Notes: a model not told the origin generated them from the sequence alone. A stretch of 64,000 nucleotides of DNA from an uncultured Draconibacterium sp. (GCA_947492175.1 CANLMQ010000003.1:186001-250000); one strand, 5' to 3'; shown: positions 1 to 10,537, numbered from the stretch's first letter. Made by a program: numbers and translations.

Positions 1-579
1 ATTACTGCAGGTTCACTGGCTGAAAAAATGTATCTGGCTTCGAATTGGTGTATTGTTGATGCACAAAACTTTGCAAAAGTGGGTTTGATGAAACAGCGTG
101 TTGTACACCAGGTACGTATGGCTGACATTATTGTAATTAATAAAACCGATTTGGTTAAAACCGACCTGGTTCCGATTGAGCAGGAGATTAAAAGAATAAA
201 TCCTTTCGCTGAGATTAAACAGTCATCTTTCTGTGCTATTGATTTTAAACTGGGGAGTTCGACGCTTAATAAATTCTATTTCGATGATGTGAAAGTCATG
301 TCACGTCCTGACATTAATTCAATGGTAATAAAAAGTTCGCGGCAGGTTTCTCGTAACTCTCTGCAGTTATTTCTTCAAAAATGGGCCCCGCAGGCTTATC
401 GTATTAAGGGGTTTGTGAAATTAGACGAAGGAAAAACTGTGGCTATACAATGTACATTTGATACTGTTGAGATCATAGATGTAGAGAACGATTTTTATCC
501 AACGGAAATAGTCGCACTTACAGATCGGTTTACTTTGCGCGAATGGAACCGTGCATTTAAGGATTTGCAAACAAATTAA
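1..579 (+). CDS. CobW/P47K-family GTPase, C-terminal part (5' truncated by window)
   Basis: The reading frame is open from base 1, so the true start lies outside the window and the ATG at 28 is internal. The visible 192 residues carry an N-K-T-D motif near residue 47, the G4 guanine-specificity motif of COG0523/CobW GTPases. After it comes a region resembling the CobW C-terminal domain, ending at TAA 577-579. Proteins of this family are cytoplasmic metallochaperones that use GTP hydrolysis to deliver zinc, cobalt or iron. Which metal this one serves cannot be told, because the Walker A and CxCC regions lie upstream. It is followed by a strong palindromic hairpin at 664-716. Confidence 0.8.
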   Translation: MTAGSLAEKMYLASNWCIVDAQNFAKVGLMKQRVVHQVRMADIIVINKTDLVKTDLVPIEQEIKRINPFAEIKQSSFCAIDFKLGSSTLNKFYFDDVKVMSRPDINSMVIKSSRQVSRNSLQLFLQKWAPQAYRIKGFVKLDEGKTVAIQCTFDTVEIIDVENDFYPTEIVALTDRFTLREWNRAFKDLQTN

Positions 580-663
580 AGTTATTTCTTCCTTTGGGAT
601 TTAACTGAATATTGAAGGAAACTCTACGTCTATTTCCAACTATTTGTTGTTTTAAGGGATTCT

Positions 664-716
664 AAAAAAATACGAAACTGTCAAATTCTTGAATTTGACA
701 GTTTCGTATTTTTTTT
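664..716. terminator. Perfect 25-bp inverted repeat, bidirectional terminator-like
   Basis: Arms 664-688 and 691-715 are exact reverse complements with a two-base spacer. The left end is seven A and the right end eight T, so the RNA from either strand would end in a U tract. It lies 85 bases after the CobW-type gene and is its likely terminator. The length and perfection of the repeat are unusual for a terminator. Confidence 0.7.
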
Positions 717-739
717 GCTTGTAAAATTCTTGAATTTGA
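683..739. repeat. 16-base direct repeat of the palindrome centre
   Basis: The centre of the preceding palindrome, AAATTCTTGAATTTGA at 683-698, occurs again exactly at 724-739. The second copy lacks the outer arms. This looks like partial duplication of the palindrome. Confidence 0.6.
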
Positions 740-846
740 TACTTCCTTTTTTGTTGGTTTTCATAAAAGGCTGACATTCTGTTTATTATTGTTTCTGATT
801 ACGCCTACGGAACTTTATGTATTAATTTTTTTTAAATCTAAAACTT

Positions 847-3800
847 ATGAAAAACAAGCTAAAAATTTTATTTTTTCTGTTGTGCATTGTACTCTCATCG
901 AGTGCAATATTGGCACAAACAGTTACAATTACAGGTAGAATTACCGATACTCAGGGAGGACCATTGCCTGTAGTAAATGTAGTGGTAGAGGGAACACAGA
1001 ATGGAACCCAATCAGATTTTGACGGGAATTTTACGATTACTGCTTCTCAGGGAGAAACACTGGTGTTTTCATACATTGGTATGGAAACACAAAAAGTAGT
1101 AGTTGGTAGTTCTACAGTTCTAAATATTACTCTAAAAGAAAGCCTGAGTGAACTTGATGAAGTAGTTGTAACAGGTTATTCTAAACAGTCGACCAGAAAT
1201 ATTACCGGATCGGTAAGTGTGGTTAATACTGAAGAGATTGCATCGGTAACTCCGGTAAGTGTGGAGCAGGCATTGCAAGGACAGGCTTCGGGTGTGTATG
1301 TAGGTTCAGAAGGAGGTCCTGGTGGTGCGGCACTGGTGCGTATCAGAGGATTTGGAACAATTAACAACAACGATCCTTTGTATTTGATTGATGGAACTCC
1401 AACCACATCTGGAATGAACCAGTTAAATCCTGCCGACATTGAATCGATTCAGATTCTTAAGGATGCTTCGTCTGCAGCAATATATGGTTTCAGGGCTGCA
1501 AATGGTGTAATCATTATTACAACAAAAAGTGGTAAGTACGCCAGTAAGTCAAAAATTGAATTTAACAGTAATGTTGGGGTTGACTTTGTTTCTAACTCAG
1601 ATTATCCGGATATGATCACTCCTCAGGAAATGGCTGATGTGATATGGACCCGCTTTAAAAACGATGGAGCAGCTCCAAATCATATTCAATATGGCAGTGG
1701 TGCAACTCCGGTATTGCCAACCTATCTTACTCCTGCAGGAGCAAATACGGCCGATGAGTCGACATATCATCCGTTAACCAATAAAATTACCAAAGCCAAT
1801 AAAGAAGGGACCGACTGGTTTGATGAATATTTTAATCCTGCATTGGTACAAGACTATAACCTTAGCATGTCGGGTGGTACCGAAACCGCTAAATTTAACG
1901 TAGGTCTTGGTGTTTTAAATCAGGATGGTGTTGCCCTGGAAACAAGTTTTAAAAGATATACATTCAGGGCTAATTCTGAGTTTAAAGCAACCGACAAAAT
2001 CAGATTTGGAGAGTCATTTACTGTATCTTATTCTGACAGGGTTGCTGCAGGAGGAAATCAATCAACCGGCGGAGATATCTCGTTTATCTACAGGGCTGCT
2101 CCAATTCTTCCAATATACGACATTGCTGGTAATTATGCCGGCACGCAAAGTCCGGGTTTGGGAAATGGTTATAACTCGATTGCTGCCGCAAAAAGGAATA
2201 AAGATAATGGAACAAAAGCTCTGAGAGTGCTTGGAAATGTATATGGTGAAGTAGACTTGTTTGAAGGATTAACATTCAAATCGAATGTGGGTCTTGATTA
2301 CAGAACACAGCATGGCCTCTCTTTTTCCGCTTTAAATCCGGAGATTTCTGAACCCGTATCTGAAAACAGGCTTAGCGAAAATACCTACCTGAACTTATCA
2401 ACTACATGGTTTAATACTTTGAGTTATTCAAAGGTTTTCGACAACCATAAAATTGATGCACTTTTAGGTACCGAATATTACAATAATGAGTTTAGATCAT
2501 TTAACGCAGCAAGATCTGAATTCTTCACCGAGGCTATCGATTACAGATACCTGGATGCAGGAACCGGAACAAGTACAAACGGAGGTTATGGTAACAAAAG
2601 AGCTTATTTCTCGGCATTTGGGAAGGTTGATTATGCTTATGCTGATAAATACTTGATTTCTTTGTCGTTACGTAGAGATGCAACTTCCAGGTTTTCAAAA
2701 GACAACCGTGTTGGTTTCTTCCCGTCGTACAGTGTAGCCTGGAGAATCTCGGAAGAAAGTTTTATGAATGATGTATCATTTATAAATGACCTGAAAATTA
2801 AAGCCGGTTATGGTGAGCTGGGTAATGAAAGTATTCCCGAGGGGCGTGTTTACAACTTGTATGGAAACGACTTGAATACCTCAAATTATTCTGTGTCAGG
2901 AGATAATAATTCTGTTTCTGCCGGTTATAACTTAACATCTATCGGTAACGAAAGTCTGAAATGGGAAACTACAACCACTAAAAATATTGGTATTGACGGA
3001 GTTCTTTTTGATAAGAAGGTGAATTTTAGTTTCGAGTATTACCAGTCGAAAACTGTAGATATGCTGCTGCGTAGTGCAGGAGATATTACATTAATCGGGC
3101 ATGTTACTGCACCATATGACAATCTGGGATCGATGGAAAATAAAGGATTTGATTTTTCTGCAGGCTACAATGGTACTATAGGAAATGATTTGAACTTTAG
3201 TGTTAGTGCTAATTTGTCGTCGTATAAAAACAAAATTCTGACTTTAACAGATAATTCTGAGTATTTCCTTAATGGTAATGCAGCCCGTGAGACATATCCT
3301 TCAAGAACGCAGACAGGTCACCCATTGGCTTCATTCCACGGATTTATAATCGACGGAATTATACAAAACGAAACAGAACTTAATGCCGCGGCCACTTATG
3401 ATGGAATTGATGTAGGAACATTTAAATACCGCGATGTAAAGAAGGATGGAGTAATTAATGATGAAGACCGTACTTTTATTGGTAACCCGCATCCCGATTT
3501 TACCTATGGATTAAACCTGGGAATGGATTATAAAAACTTTGATCTTGCTCTGATGTTCCAGGGGAGCCAGGGAAATGATATTTACAACTTTACAAAATTC
3601 TTTACAGATTATAATAGTTTTCCCGGAGCAAAAACGTACAGGTATCTTAATTCATGGACGCCTGAAAACCCGGGAGCAACACTTCCGAAGTTGACTAACA
3701 GCCCGGCGCAGCATTACTCAAGTGCCAGCACAGATTACATTGAAGATGGTTCATACCTGCGATTAAAAAATATCCAGCTTGGTTATAATTTCAATGAGGC

Positions 3801-4005
3801 AGTTGCTTCAAAGCTTGGAATTGGCTCGCTTAGAGTTTATGTTCAGGCTAAAAATATTATTACCTGGACTAAATATTCGGGTCTTGACCCGGAGATTAAC
3901 TTGCAAAGCTATGGTGGCGACAGTGTAAACCTTGATATTGGTATCGACAGGGGAGCTTATCCGGTTGCAAAATCATTCATGGTTGGTGTTAATCTAACAC
4001 TTTAA
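847..4005 (+). CDS. SusC/RagA-family TonB-dependent outer-membrane receptor
   Basis: The 1052-residue protein has a signal peptide (about residues 1-23, ending LAQ) and a CarboxypepD_reg-like beta-sandwich (about 27-105, with the sequence DFDGNFTI). A TonB plug starts near 115 and a long 22-strand-type barrel follows, ending in the expected aromatic/hydrophobic C-terminus. Length is normal for SusC. SusC proteins form the outer-membrane channel that imports glycans bound by SusD, powered by TonB/ExbBD. The ATG at 847 directly precedes the signal peptide. susD follows after 128 bases, and a GH92 mannosidase comes next. The substrate is therefore probably a mannose-containing glycan, which is an inference from context. 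Confidence 0.95.
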   Translation: MKNKLKILFFLLCIVLSSSAILAQTVTITGRITDTQGGPLPVVNVVVEGTQNGTQSDFDGNFTITASQGETLVFSYIGMETQKVVVGSSTVLNITLKESLSELDEVVVTGYSKQSTRNITGSVSVVNTEEIASVTPVSVEQALQGQASGVYVGSEGGPGGAALVRIRGFGTINNNDPLYLIDGTPTTSGMNQLNPADIESIQILKDASSAAIYGFRAANGVIIITTKSGKYASKSKIEFNSNVGVDFVSNSDYPDMITPQEMADVIWTRFKNDGAAPNHIQYGSGATPVLPTYLTPAGANTADESTYHPLTNKITKANKEGTDWFDEYFNPALVQDYNLSMSGGTETAKFNVGLGVLNQDGVALETSFKRYTFRANSEFKATDKIRFGESFTVSYSDRVAAGGNQSTGGDISFIYRAAPILPIYDIAGNYAGTQSPGLGNGYNSIAAAKRNKDNGTKALRVLGNVYGEVDLFEGLTFKSNVGLDYRTQHGLSFSALNPEISEPVSENRLSENTYLNLSTTWFNTLSYSKVFDNHKIDALLGTEYYNNEFRSFNAARSEFFTEAIDYRYLDAGTGTSTNGGYGNKRAYFSAFGKVDYAYADKYLISLSLRRDATSRFSKDNRVGFFPSYSVAWRISEESFMNDVSFINDLKIKAGYGELGNESIPEGRVYNLYGNDLNTSNYSVSGDNNSVSAGYNLTSIGNESLKWETTTTKNIGIDGVLFDKKVNFSFEYYQSKTVDMLLRSAGDITLIGHVTAPYDNLGSMENKGFDFSAGYNGTIGNDLNFSVSANLSSYKNKILTLTDNSEYFLNGNAARETYPSRTQTGHPLASFHGFIIDGIIQNETELNAAATYDGIDVGTFKYRDVKKDGVINDEDRTFIGNPHPDFTYGLNLGMDYKNFDLALMFQGSQGNDIYNFTKFFTDYNSFPGAKTYRYLNSWTPENPGATLPKLTNSPAQHYSSASTDYIEDGSYLRLKNIQLGYNFNEAVASKLGIGSLRVYVQAKNIITWTKYSGLDPEINLQSYGGDSVNLDIGIDRGAYPVAKSFMVGVNLTL

Positions 4006-4133
4006 GAATATTACTTAAATGAATAAACAATTTTAATAAGATGAAACGAGCATAATAAAAAGTCTTTGTAATAGAAAGACGAATGTTTATGCGAGTTACA
4101 TGAGTTACCATTAAAATAAATAATAATAAACGA

Positions 4134-5813
4134 ATGAAAAAAATTATAATACTATCACTGATTGCATTTCTGGCATTTGCATCATGTGAAAACAAGTTGG
4201 ATATAAATCCTCAGGGGACGCTCACTGAAGGAGTGATTGAAATAAATGAAAATTGGGTTGGGCAACAGCTTGTTAGTGCCTACGCCATGCTCGATGGCAA
4301 CCCGGGTTATTTTTGGGCGCCTGCTTCAAACTGGACATTGGGCGATGTTGCATCAGATGACTTTTACAAAGGGACTTCCATATCTGATCAGCCTCCGTTA
4401 AACGAGATTGAACGTTATGCACCTAATACTACCAATATTTATTTAATTCGCAAATGGCAGGCCATATACGAAGGAGTATACCGATGTAATCAAACAATTA
4501 ACTCAATTACTTTGGCAATTGAGAAAGGAACGGATATGGATAAGTTGAAACCTCTTGAAGGAGAGGCGCGCTTTTTAAGGGCTCATTACCATATGGATGC
4601 TAAAAAAATCTGGAACAACATTCCGTATATCACTGAAGACATCACTGAAGCCATTCCTAATACCAATGATACATGGCCTGATATTGAAGCAGACCTTCAA
4701 ACGGCTATTGATTATCTGCCGGCTACACAGACGGATGCTGGTCGGGCAACATCGTGGATTGCTAAAGCATACCTGGCAAAAGCACATATGTTTCAACACG
4801 ATTATACTTCTGCTGCTCCAATACTCGATGATATTATCAATAACGGGCCATTTAGCCTTGTTGACAAATATCACGACAACTTTAATGGAGAAACAAATAA
4901 TAACTCGGAATCCGTATTTGCAGTTCAAAACTCGGTGAACGATGGCGACAGAGGTTATATAAACGGAAACAGGGGTAATCGTTTAAATCATCCTTATGCA
5001 GCAGATGCACCGGGTGGTGGTTGCTGTGGTTTTTTCCAGCCTAGCCAGAACCTGGTAAATGCATTTAAAACCGATGAAAATGGTTTGCCTTATCTTGAAA
5101 CTTTTAATGATGAGGATCTGAAAAATGACCAGGGAATTCCTTCAGATGCAGCATTTACGCCTTATGAAGGTAACGTTGATCCAAGGTTAGACTGGACTGT
5201 AGGTCGCCGAGGAATCGATTTTTTGGGTTGGGGACCTATGCCAGGAATGAGATGGGTACGTGACCAGGCAAACGGAGGCCCTTATGTGGCTAAAAAACAT
5301 GAAGTATGGAAACATCAGGAAGGTACAATTTCGGCAGCAGGCTTGCCTCAGTATAATGCGATTAATACTCCATTGGTGAGGTACTCGGATGTTTTATTGT
5401 GGAGAGCTGAAATTCATGCAGACAAGAGTGAGTTAGGGGAGGCCATGGAACTTGTTAATCAAGTCAGAAGAAGGGCTGCAAATCCGGAAGGTTTTGTTAA
5501 AAATGCTGATGGTACCGATGCTGCAAATTATGTAATTAGCGAATATACTTCTTTCCCAAATAAAGAGTATGCCGTTAAAGCAGTTCGTTTTGAACGTAGA
5601 TTGGAGCTTGCTTCAGAAGGACACAGGTTCTTTGATTTGGTGCGCTGGGGAATAGCCTCAGATGTGCTGAACGACTATGTACAAGTTGAGAAAGCACAAC
5701 GTGTTTACTTAAAAGATGCAGTTTTTAAAGCCGGAACCAACGAGTATTATCCGATACCTTTAGAGGCGATTAATACATCGAGAGGCGTTTTAGTTCAGAA
5801 CGATAATTATTAG
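4134..5813 (+). CDS. SusD/RagB-family glycan-binding outer-membrane lipoprotein
   Basis: The 559-residue protein starts with a short signal peptide and a lipobox with Cys near residue 19 (FASCEN). The body shows the helical TPR-like fold signatures of SusD, such as EGEARFLRAHYH in the first third and RRLELASEGHRFFDLVRWG near the C-terminus. SusD proteins sit as a lid on SusC and capture glycans at the cell surface. The gene lies directly after susC and before a GH92 mannosidase, the classical polysaccharide-utilisation layout. A stem-loop at 5852-5883 separates it from the enzyme gene. Confidence 0.95.
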   Translation: MKKIIILSLIAFLAFASCENKLDINPQGTLTEGVIEINENWVGQQLVSAYAMLDGNPGYFWAPASNWTLGDVASDDFYKGTSISDQPPLNEIERYAPNTTNIYLIRKWQAIYEGVYRCNQTINSITLAIEKGTDMDKLKPLEGEARFLRAHYHMDAKKIWNNIPYITEDITEAIPNTNDTWPDIEADLQTAIDYLPATQTDAGRATSWIAKAYLAKAHMFQHDYTSAAPILDDIINNGPFSLVDKYHDNFNGETNNNSESVFAVQNSVNDGDRGYINGNRGNRLNHPYAADAPGGGCCGFFQPSQNLVNAFKTDENGLPYLETFNDEDLKNDQGIPSDAAFTPYEGNVDPRLDWTVGRRGIDFLGWGPMPGMRWVRDQANGGPYVAKKHEVWKHQEGTISAAGLPQYNAINTPLVRYSDVLLWRAEIHADKSELGEAMELVNQVRRRAANPEGFVKNADGTDAANYVISEYTSFPNKEYAVKAVRFERRLELASEGHRFFDLVRWGIASDVLNDYVQVEKAQRVYLKDAVFKAGTNEYYPIPLEAINTSRGVLVQNDNY

Positions 5814-5851
5814 AATTAGATTAAATAGTTTAGTTTGGATTTAGTTTAGCA

Positions 5852-5883
5852 GGAGGCAATATCAAAAAAATGGTATTGCCTCC
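5852..5883 (+). other. Stem-loop between susD and the GH92 gene
   Basis: Arms GGAGGCAATA (5852-5861) and TATTGCCTCC (5874-5883) pair perfectly around a 12-base A-rich loop. The hairpin is followed by CTAAATAG and not a T run, so it is unlikely to be a simple terminator. A role in mRNA processing or in setting susD versus enzyme transcript levels is an inference. Confidence 0.6.
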
Positions 5884-5961
5884 CTAAATAGAAAAAGAAA
5901 TAATCCCCGGATAGTTTTATATAAATAATTCAATTGCTCATAATAAAGGTATTCCACTATC

Positions 5962-8322
5962 ATGTCGTTATTTAAATTAAAGTTTTTACCAGTGGTTCTG
6001 GTACTGTCTCTTTTTGTTTTTTCATGTAGTAAAAAATGGAAGAGTGAAACATTGCAGGATAATACTTCTCTTTCTTCCTTAAACTTTATTCAATATGTAA
6101 ATCCATTTGTTGGAACAAAAGACATGGGGCATACTTATCCGGGCGCAAGTACTCCGTTTGGAATGGTGCAGCTGAGTCCTGCAACTAACTTCGAAAGGCA
6201 TAGTACCAACGGGGAGTATAATCCGAAAGCTTATGAGTATTGTTCTGGTTATCAATATGCCGATTCCACAATTTTTGGTTTTTGTCATACCCATTTTAGT
6301 GGTACGGGACACTCTGATTTAGGCGATTTTCTGGTAATGCCTACTGTTGGGAAATTACAGTTGGAGCCCGGGAATGCGAAAGAGCCCGGAAGCGGATATC
6401 ATTCAGCATTTTCGCACGATAGCGAGTATGCCGAGCCCGGTTATTATCGTGTTAGACTAAACGATAATAATATATTGGCAGAATTAACAACAAGCGACAG
6501 AGTAGGATTTCATCAGTATACCTTTCCTCAATCAGATGAATCGCATATTATTCTGGATTTGATTTGGAATATTTACCATTATGAGGATAAAAATGTGTGG
6601 ACTTTTATTCGGGTTGAAAATGACTCGCTGGTTACGGGATACCGACAGACAAGTGGTTGGGCCAGAACCAGGAAAGTATTTTTTGCTATGCAATTTTCAA
6701 AACCATTTACTTCGTATGGGCATAAAAAGTACGATGATGTGAAATACAAAGGTTTTTACCGCTATTTCAGTGAGGAGCAAAACTTTCCGGAGATGGCTGG
6801 GAGAAATATCAGAGCCTATTTTAATTTCAAAACAGGGGAGCACGAAAAAATAAAGGTGAAATTTGCGCTTTCTTCCGTTAGTACAGCGGGGGCGCTTAAG
6901 AACCTTAATAACGAGATTACACACTGGGATTTTGAGCAAACAAAACAGGAAACACAAAAAAAATGGAATACTGAGTTAGCAAAAATTGCGGTGGAAACCC
7001 AAACACCTGAGCAAAAAGAAACCTTTTATACAGCTTTGTATCATACCATGTTAAGTCCGATTGTGTACGAAGATGTAGACGGAAAGTACAGGGGGCTTGA
7101 TCAAAACATTTATGAATCTGATGGATTTACCAATTATACCATATTTTCTTTGTGGGATACATACAGGGCATTACACCCTTTGTTTAATATCATTCAACCG
7201 GACAGGAGCAATGATATGGTTAAATCAATGCTGGCACACTACGATCAGAGTGTACATAAAATGCTTCCGGTTTGGAGTCATTATGCCAACGAAAACTGGT
7301 GTATGGTTGGATATCATTCGGTTTCGGTTATTGCAGATGCAGTAGCTAAAGGAGTTGTAGATGCCGATTTGTTGAGGATTGTAAAGGCGGTATCAAATAC
7401 TGCAGAGGTTAGCTATTACGGAGGTTTAGGTTCGTATATGAAATTGGGGTACGTTTCCGAAGATGTCAGCCCGTATTCTGTATCCCAAACTTTGGAATAT
7501 GCGTACGATGACTGGTGTATTGCACAGTTGGCAAAAAGAGCAGATAACGAGGATATTTACAATCATTATATGAATCGATCTGAAAATTATCAGAATGTAT
7601 TTGATTCCGAGATGAATTATATGAGACCAAAAATGTCGGATGGCAGTTGGCGAAAAATGTTTGATCCTTTTGATACGCACGGACAAGGTTTTATTGAAGG
7701 CAACGCACTGAATTATGGCTTGTATGTACCTCATGATATTGATAATATGATTGAATTAATGGGAGGTAAGGATGAATTTCCTCACTACCTGGACATGATA
7801 TTTACCAAAGAGATTGAGGATAAATATATTGCAAAAAACGAAGACATCACACGTGATGGTATTATTGGAAACTATGTACACGGGAATGAACCCGGACATC
7901 ATATTCCGTATTTATACAACTGGACCAATCAGCCGTGGAAAACACAGAGCCGCGTGCGATTGATAATGGATACCATGTACAGTAATGCTACGAATGGATT
8001 GTGCGGGAACGATGATGCAGGGCAAATGAGTGCCTGGTATGTTTTTAGTGCCCTGGGATTTTATCCTGTACTTCCCGGTTCCGATGAGTATGCTATTGGA
8101 AGCCCATTGGTTAACAATGCAACAATTAATCTGAAAAATGGTAATAGTTTTTCCATCAACACGGTTAACCAGGGGGCAGATAATGTGTATGTTCAGAAAA
8201 TTGAACTAAATGGGAAAGAATTTTTAGGGAATACCTTGCGGCACTCTGACATTACATCAGGCGGGACATTAACCTTCTTCCTGGGCAATGAGCCAAATAT
8301 TAAAGTGGGTCGAAAAGAATAA
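5962..8322 (+). CDS. GH92-family alpha-mannosidase lipoprotein
   Basis: The 786-residue protein begins with a lipoprotein signal (Cys near residue 22, FVFSCSK). The N-terminal beta-sandwich opens with YVNPFVGT and PGASTPFGMVQLSP, hallmarks of GH92. Conserved catalytic-domain motifs include GNEPGHHIPYLYNW near residue 641 and NDDAGQMSAWY near 683. GH92 enzymes are calcium-dependent exo-alpha-mannosidases, mostly alpha-1,2 or alpha-1,3, that trim eukaryotic N-glycans or mannans. The lipobox suggests a surface or periplasmic location. It follows susC/susD on the same strand with a 148-base gap. Linkage specificity cannot be read from the sequence. Confidence 0.93.
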   Translation: MSLFKLKFLPVVLVLSLFVFSCSKKWKSETLQDNTSLSSLNFIQYVNPFVGTKDMGHTYPGASTPFGMVQLSPATNFERHSTNGEYNPKAYEYCSGYQYADSTIFGFCHTHFSGTGHSDLGDFLVMPTVGKLQLEPGNAKEPGSGYHSAFSHDSEYAEPGYYRVRLNDNNILAELTTSDRVGFHQYTFPQSDESHIILDLIWNIYHYEDKNVWTFIRVENDSLVTGYRQTSGWARTRKVFFAMQFSKPFTSYGHKKYDDVKYKGFYRYFSEEQNFPEMAGRNIRAYFNFKTGEHEKIKVKFALSSVSTAGALKNLNNEITHWDFEQTKQETQKKWNTELAKIAVETQTPEQKETFYTALYHTMLSPIVYEDVDGKYRGLDQNIYESDGFTNYTIFSLWDTYRALHPLFNIIQPDRSNDMVKSMLAHYDQSVHKMLPVWSHYANENWCMVGYHSVSVIADAVAKGVVDADLLRIVKAVSNTAEVSYYGGLGSYMKLGYVSEDVSPYSVSQTLEYAYDDWCIAQLAKRADNEDIYNHYMNRSENYQNVFDSEMNYMRPKMSDGSWRKMFDPFDTHGQGFIEGNALNYGLYVPHDIDNMIELMGGKDEFPHYLDMIFTKEIEDKYIAKNEDITRDGIIGNYVHGNEPGHHIPYLYNWTNQPWKTQSRVRLIMDTMYSNATNGLCGNDDAGQMSAWYVFSALGFYPVLPGSDEYAIGSPLVNNATINLKNGNSFSINTVNQGADNVYVQKIELNGKEFLGNTLRHSDITSGGTLTFFLGNEPNIKVGRKE

Positions 8323-8671
8323 TTTATAAGTAATTTTTTGCATAGAACTTTTGTTAATCCTCAAACCTTTTTTCTCATCAGCAGAGGCATTTCGGTGTAT
8401 TGTTACTTCTTTTTTATTTCCAGCTATTACAAAATTCCCTGAGTATTATTTCAAGAGATCCCGATCTTTAGTAACGTTTTAGATGAAACTCTGAAGCAAA
8501 AAGTTTCTAAATGCGTGTAATGATTGTTTTATCCAAGTTACTTTTTTAATATATTGGGTTCGGATTTCTGCGAAAAACCTGACATAACCACTATTTAAGG
8601 AATTATGTTTGTTTTTATGTATTTGAAGTATTGGATGTTGCGGGATTAGATGAATAAATAAGAAAGATACT
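8323..8671. other. Intergenic region, nothing recognised
   Basis: These 349 A+T-rich bases between the mannosidase and the TPR/AraC regulator contain no convincing gene, no tRNA and no clear Bacteroidota promoter. A 5' untranslated region for the regulator is likely but unproven. Confidence 0.5.
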
Positions 8672-10537
8672 GTGCATAATAAAACCTGGATCATAATTTT
8701 ATTGTTAACAATCAATTGTGTCAAATTGTATTCACAAATACATCATAACGATACAATTTCAGATTATTTCAGACAGATTGAGAACTTACTTGATAACGCT
8801 AAATACAGTAAAGATATTTTTCTTGACCAGGATGTGTTGCTGATTGAAAAACAGAAAGCCTCTGGCGTTGAAAAAGTTAATGTATTGTTGGATTTATATG
8901 AGGCCACAAGGTTTAAGTCCATTAAAACTGCGAGCATATATAATGAAGAGGCTCTTGATCTCTCTCAAAAAATTGGATTTAAAGAGGGTGAGTTAAAGGC
9001 TAAATACAATCACGCATTCCTGTTGTTTGTTAAAGGGCTTTTTGACAACAGTATGAGTGAAGTTGTGAAGATTGAAGAGGAAGTTGAATTCAATACATTC
9101 CCAGAATGTTACGCCGATTTAGAGACACTAAAATCTTATATTTACACGGAAAGAGGTGAATATGATCTGGCCCTGGAAATAGGCTTTGATCTGTTGGACT
9201 TTGCTGAACGAACAAAAAGAGGTTATCTGTTTATGAAAGCCTATTTTGCTTTGTCTCATTACTACCTTCGGACAGAAAACTACTCAACATCGTTAAAATA
9301 TTGCTTTGAAGGACTTCAATCTATTATTGAACTAAAAAAAACACAATATTTATTTCCCAAAATAGATGAAATTGCCCGGTTAACTGCGAAACTTGATAAT
9401 CCTGACGGGGCTTTGGAGATATATGTATTTTGTCTGAGAATGGAACCTAAAATTCCTTCAACCGGCAATTATATAAAAAGTGCCATATATATGAATATGG
9501 CTGAAATTTATATGCAAATTGGTGAATATGAGAGTGCCCAGCAATATTTGGATAAAGCACTGACGATAATTAACAACAACGGGTATAAATTCAGAATTCC
9601 CAGAGTGCTGATATTGCAAGCCGAACTTTTTTTGTTAGAAAACGATACAATTACTGCTATTGATTTTTATGAAAAAAGTCTTGAAGCTGCAGAAGAAATA
9701 AATGCTTTCGATGTAGTAAAATCAAATAGCCTCATATTGGCTCAGCTATACGAAAGGCAAAATAACCTTACAAAAGCATATGAATATAACAACTTGTATG
9801 CGGCCATCCGCGATTCGTATTTCAATAACGAAAAGGAACAGAAAATAGTCATACTTGAAGCAAGACGAAAGGTTAATGAGGTAACACAAAAGAACCGGAT
9901 ATTGGAATTGGAAAATGAAGTTCAACAGAATAAATTTAACTCTGTTATTATTGTTCTTGTTTTAGTATCGCTCATTTGTTTGATTGTTGCTGTATCGTAT
10001 TTTAAAGCTCGGAAGAAAAATAAAATGCTCTATCGGCATACCGTTGAATTAGCAGCAATGCAGGCTGAGTTAAAACAGAAAATTCAAAACTATGGAAATA
10101 TATCCGGTATGTCGAATGATTATGGCGGTGATGTTTCATCTAAAAAGCATCAGACCATAGACGATGAAACAAAAAGCCTGATTCTACACAGATTGGAGAA
10201 GCTGGAATCTGACAACTTTTTTCTTGATCCGCATTGTAATTTGAATGATGTATCTACTCAACTAAAAACAAATTCGAAATATTTATCGCAGGTAATTAAC
10301 TTGGAAAAAAAATCCAATTTCAACAATTATATTAACGATTTAAGAATTAATTATTTGCTATCGAGGTTGTTGGTGGACGAAGACTTTAGAAACAGTAAAT
10401 TAAGTTACATTGCCGTTTCTGCCGGATTTAACAGCATTAACACTTTCAAAACAGCTTTCAAAAAAAGGCAGGGAATATTGCCTTCTTATTTTATTGGAGA
10501 GTTAAACAGTGAATTACAAAGTAGAAATAGTACTTAG
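8672..10537 (+). CDS. Membrane TPR protein with C-terminal AraC-type DNA-binding domain
   Basis: The 621-residue protein starts at GTG 8672, which places a signal peptide (about 1-20, ending LYSQ) at the N-terminus. A long helical repeat region of TPR type covers about residues 50-400. One transmembrane segment lies near 425-445, followed by a basic stretch and a coiled region. The last 110 residues form an AraC/XylS helix-turn-helix domain (LSYIAVSAGFNSINTFKTAFKKRQGILPSYF). This domain order, periplasmic TPR, membrane, cytoplasmic AraC domain, is common in Bacteroidota regulators. Its place after the susCD-GH92 locus suggests that it controls that locus. The ligand is unknown. Confidence 0.85.
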   Translation: MHNKTWIIILLLTINCVKLYSQIHHNDTISDYFRQIENLLDNAKYSKDIFLDQDVLLIEKQKASGVEKVNVLLDLYEATRFKSIKTASIYNEEALDLSQKIGFKEGELKAKYNHAFLLFVKGLFDNSMSEVVKIEEEVEFNTFPECYADLETLKSYIYTERGEYDLALEIGFDLLDFAERTKRGYLFMKAYFALSHYYLRTENYSTSLKYCFEGLQSIIELKKTQYLFPKIDEIARLTAKLDNPDGALEIYVFCLRMEPKIPSTGNYIKSAIYMNMAEIYMQIGEYESAQQYLDKALTIINNNGYKFRIPRVLILQAELFLLENDTITAIDFYEKSLEAAEEINAFDVVKSNSLILAQLYERQNNLTKAYEYNNLYAAIRDSYFNNEKEQKIVILEARRKVNEVTQKNRILELENEVQQNKFNSVIIVLVLVSLICLIVAVSYFKARKKNKMLYRHTVELAAMQAELKQKIQNYGNISGMSNDYGGDVSSKKHQTIDDETKSLILHRLEKLESDNFFLDPHCNLNDVSTQLKTNSKYLSQVINLEKKSNFNNYINDLRINYLLSRLLVDEDFRNSKLSYIAVSAGFNSINTFKTAFKKRQGILPSYFIGELNSELQSRNST

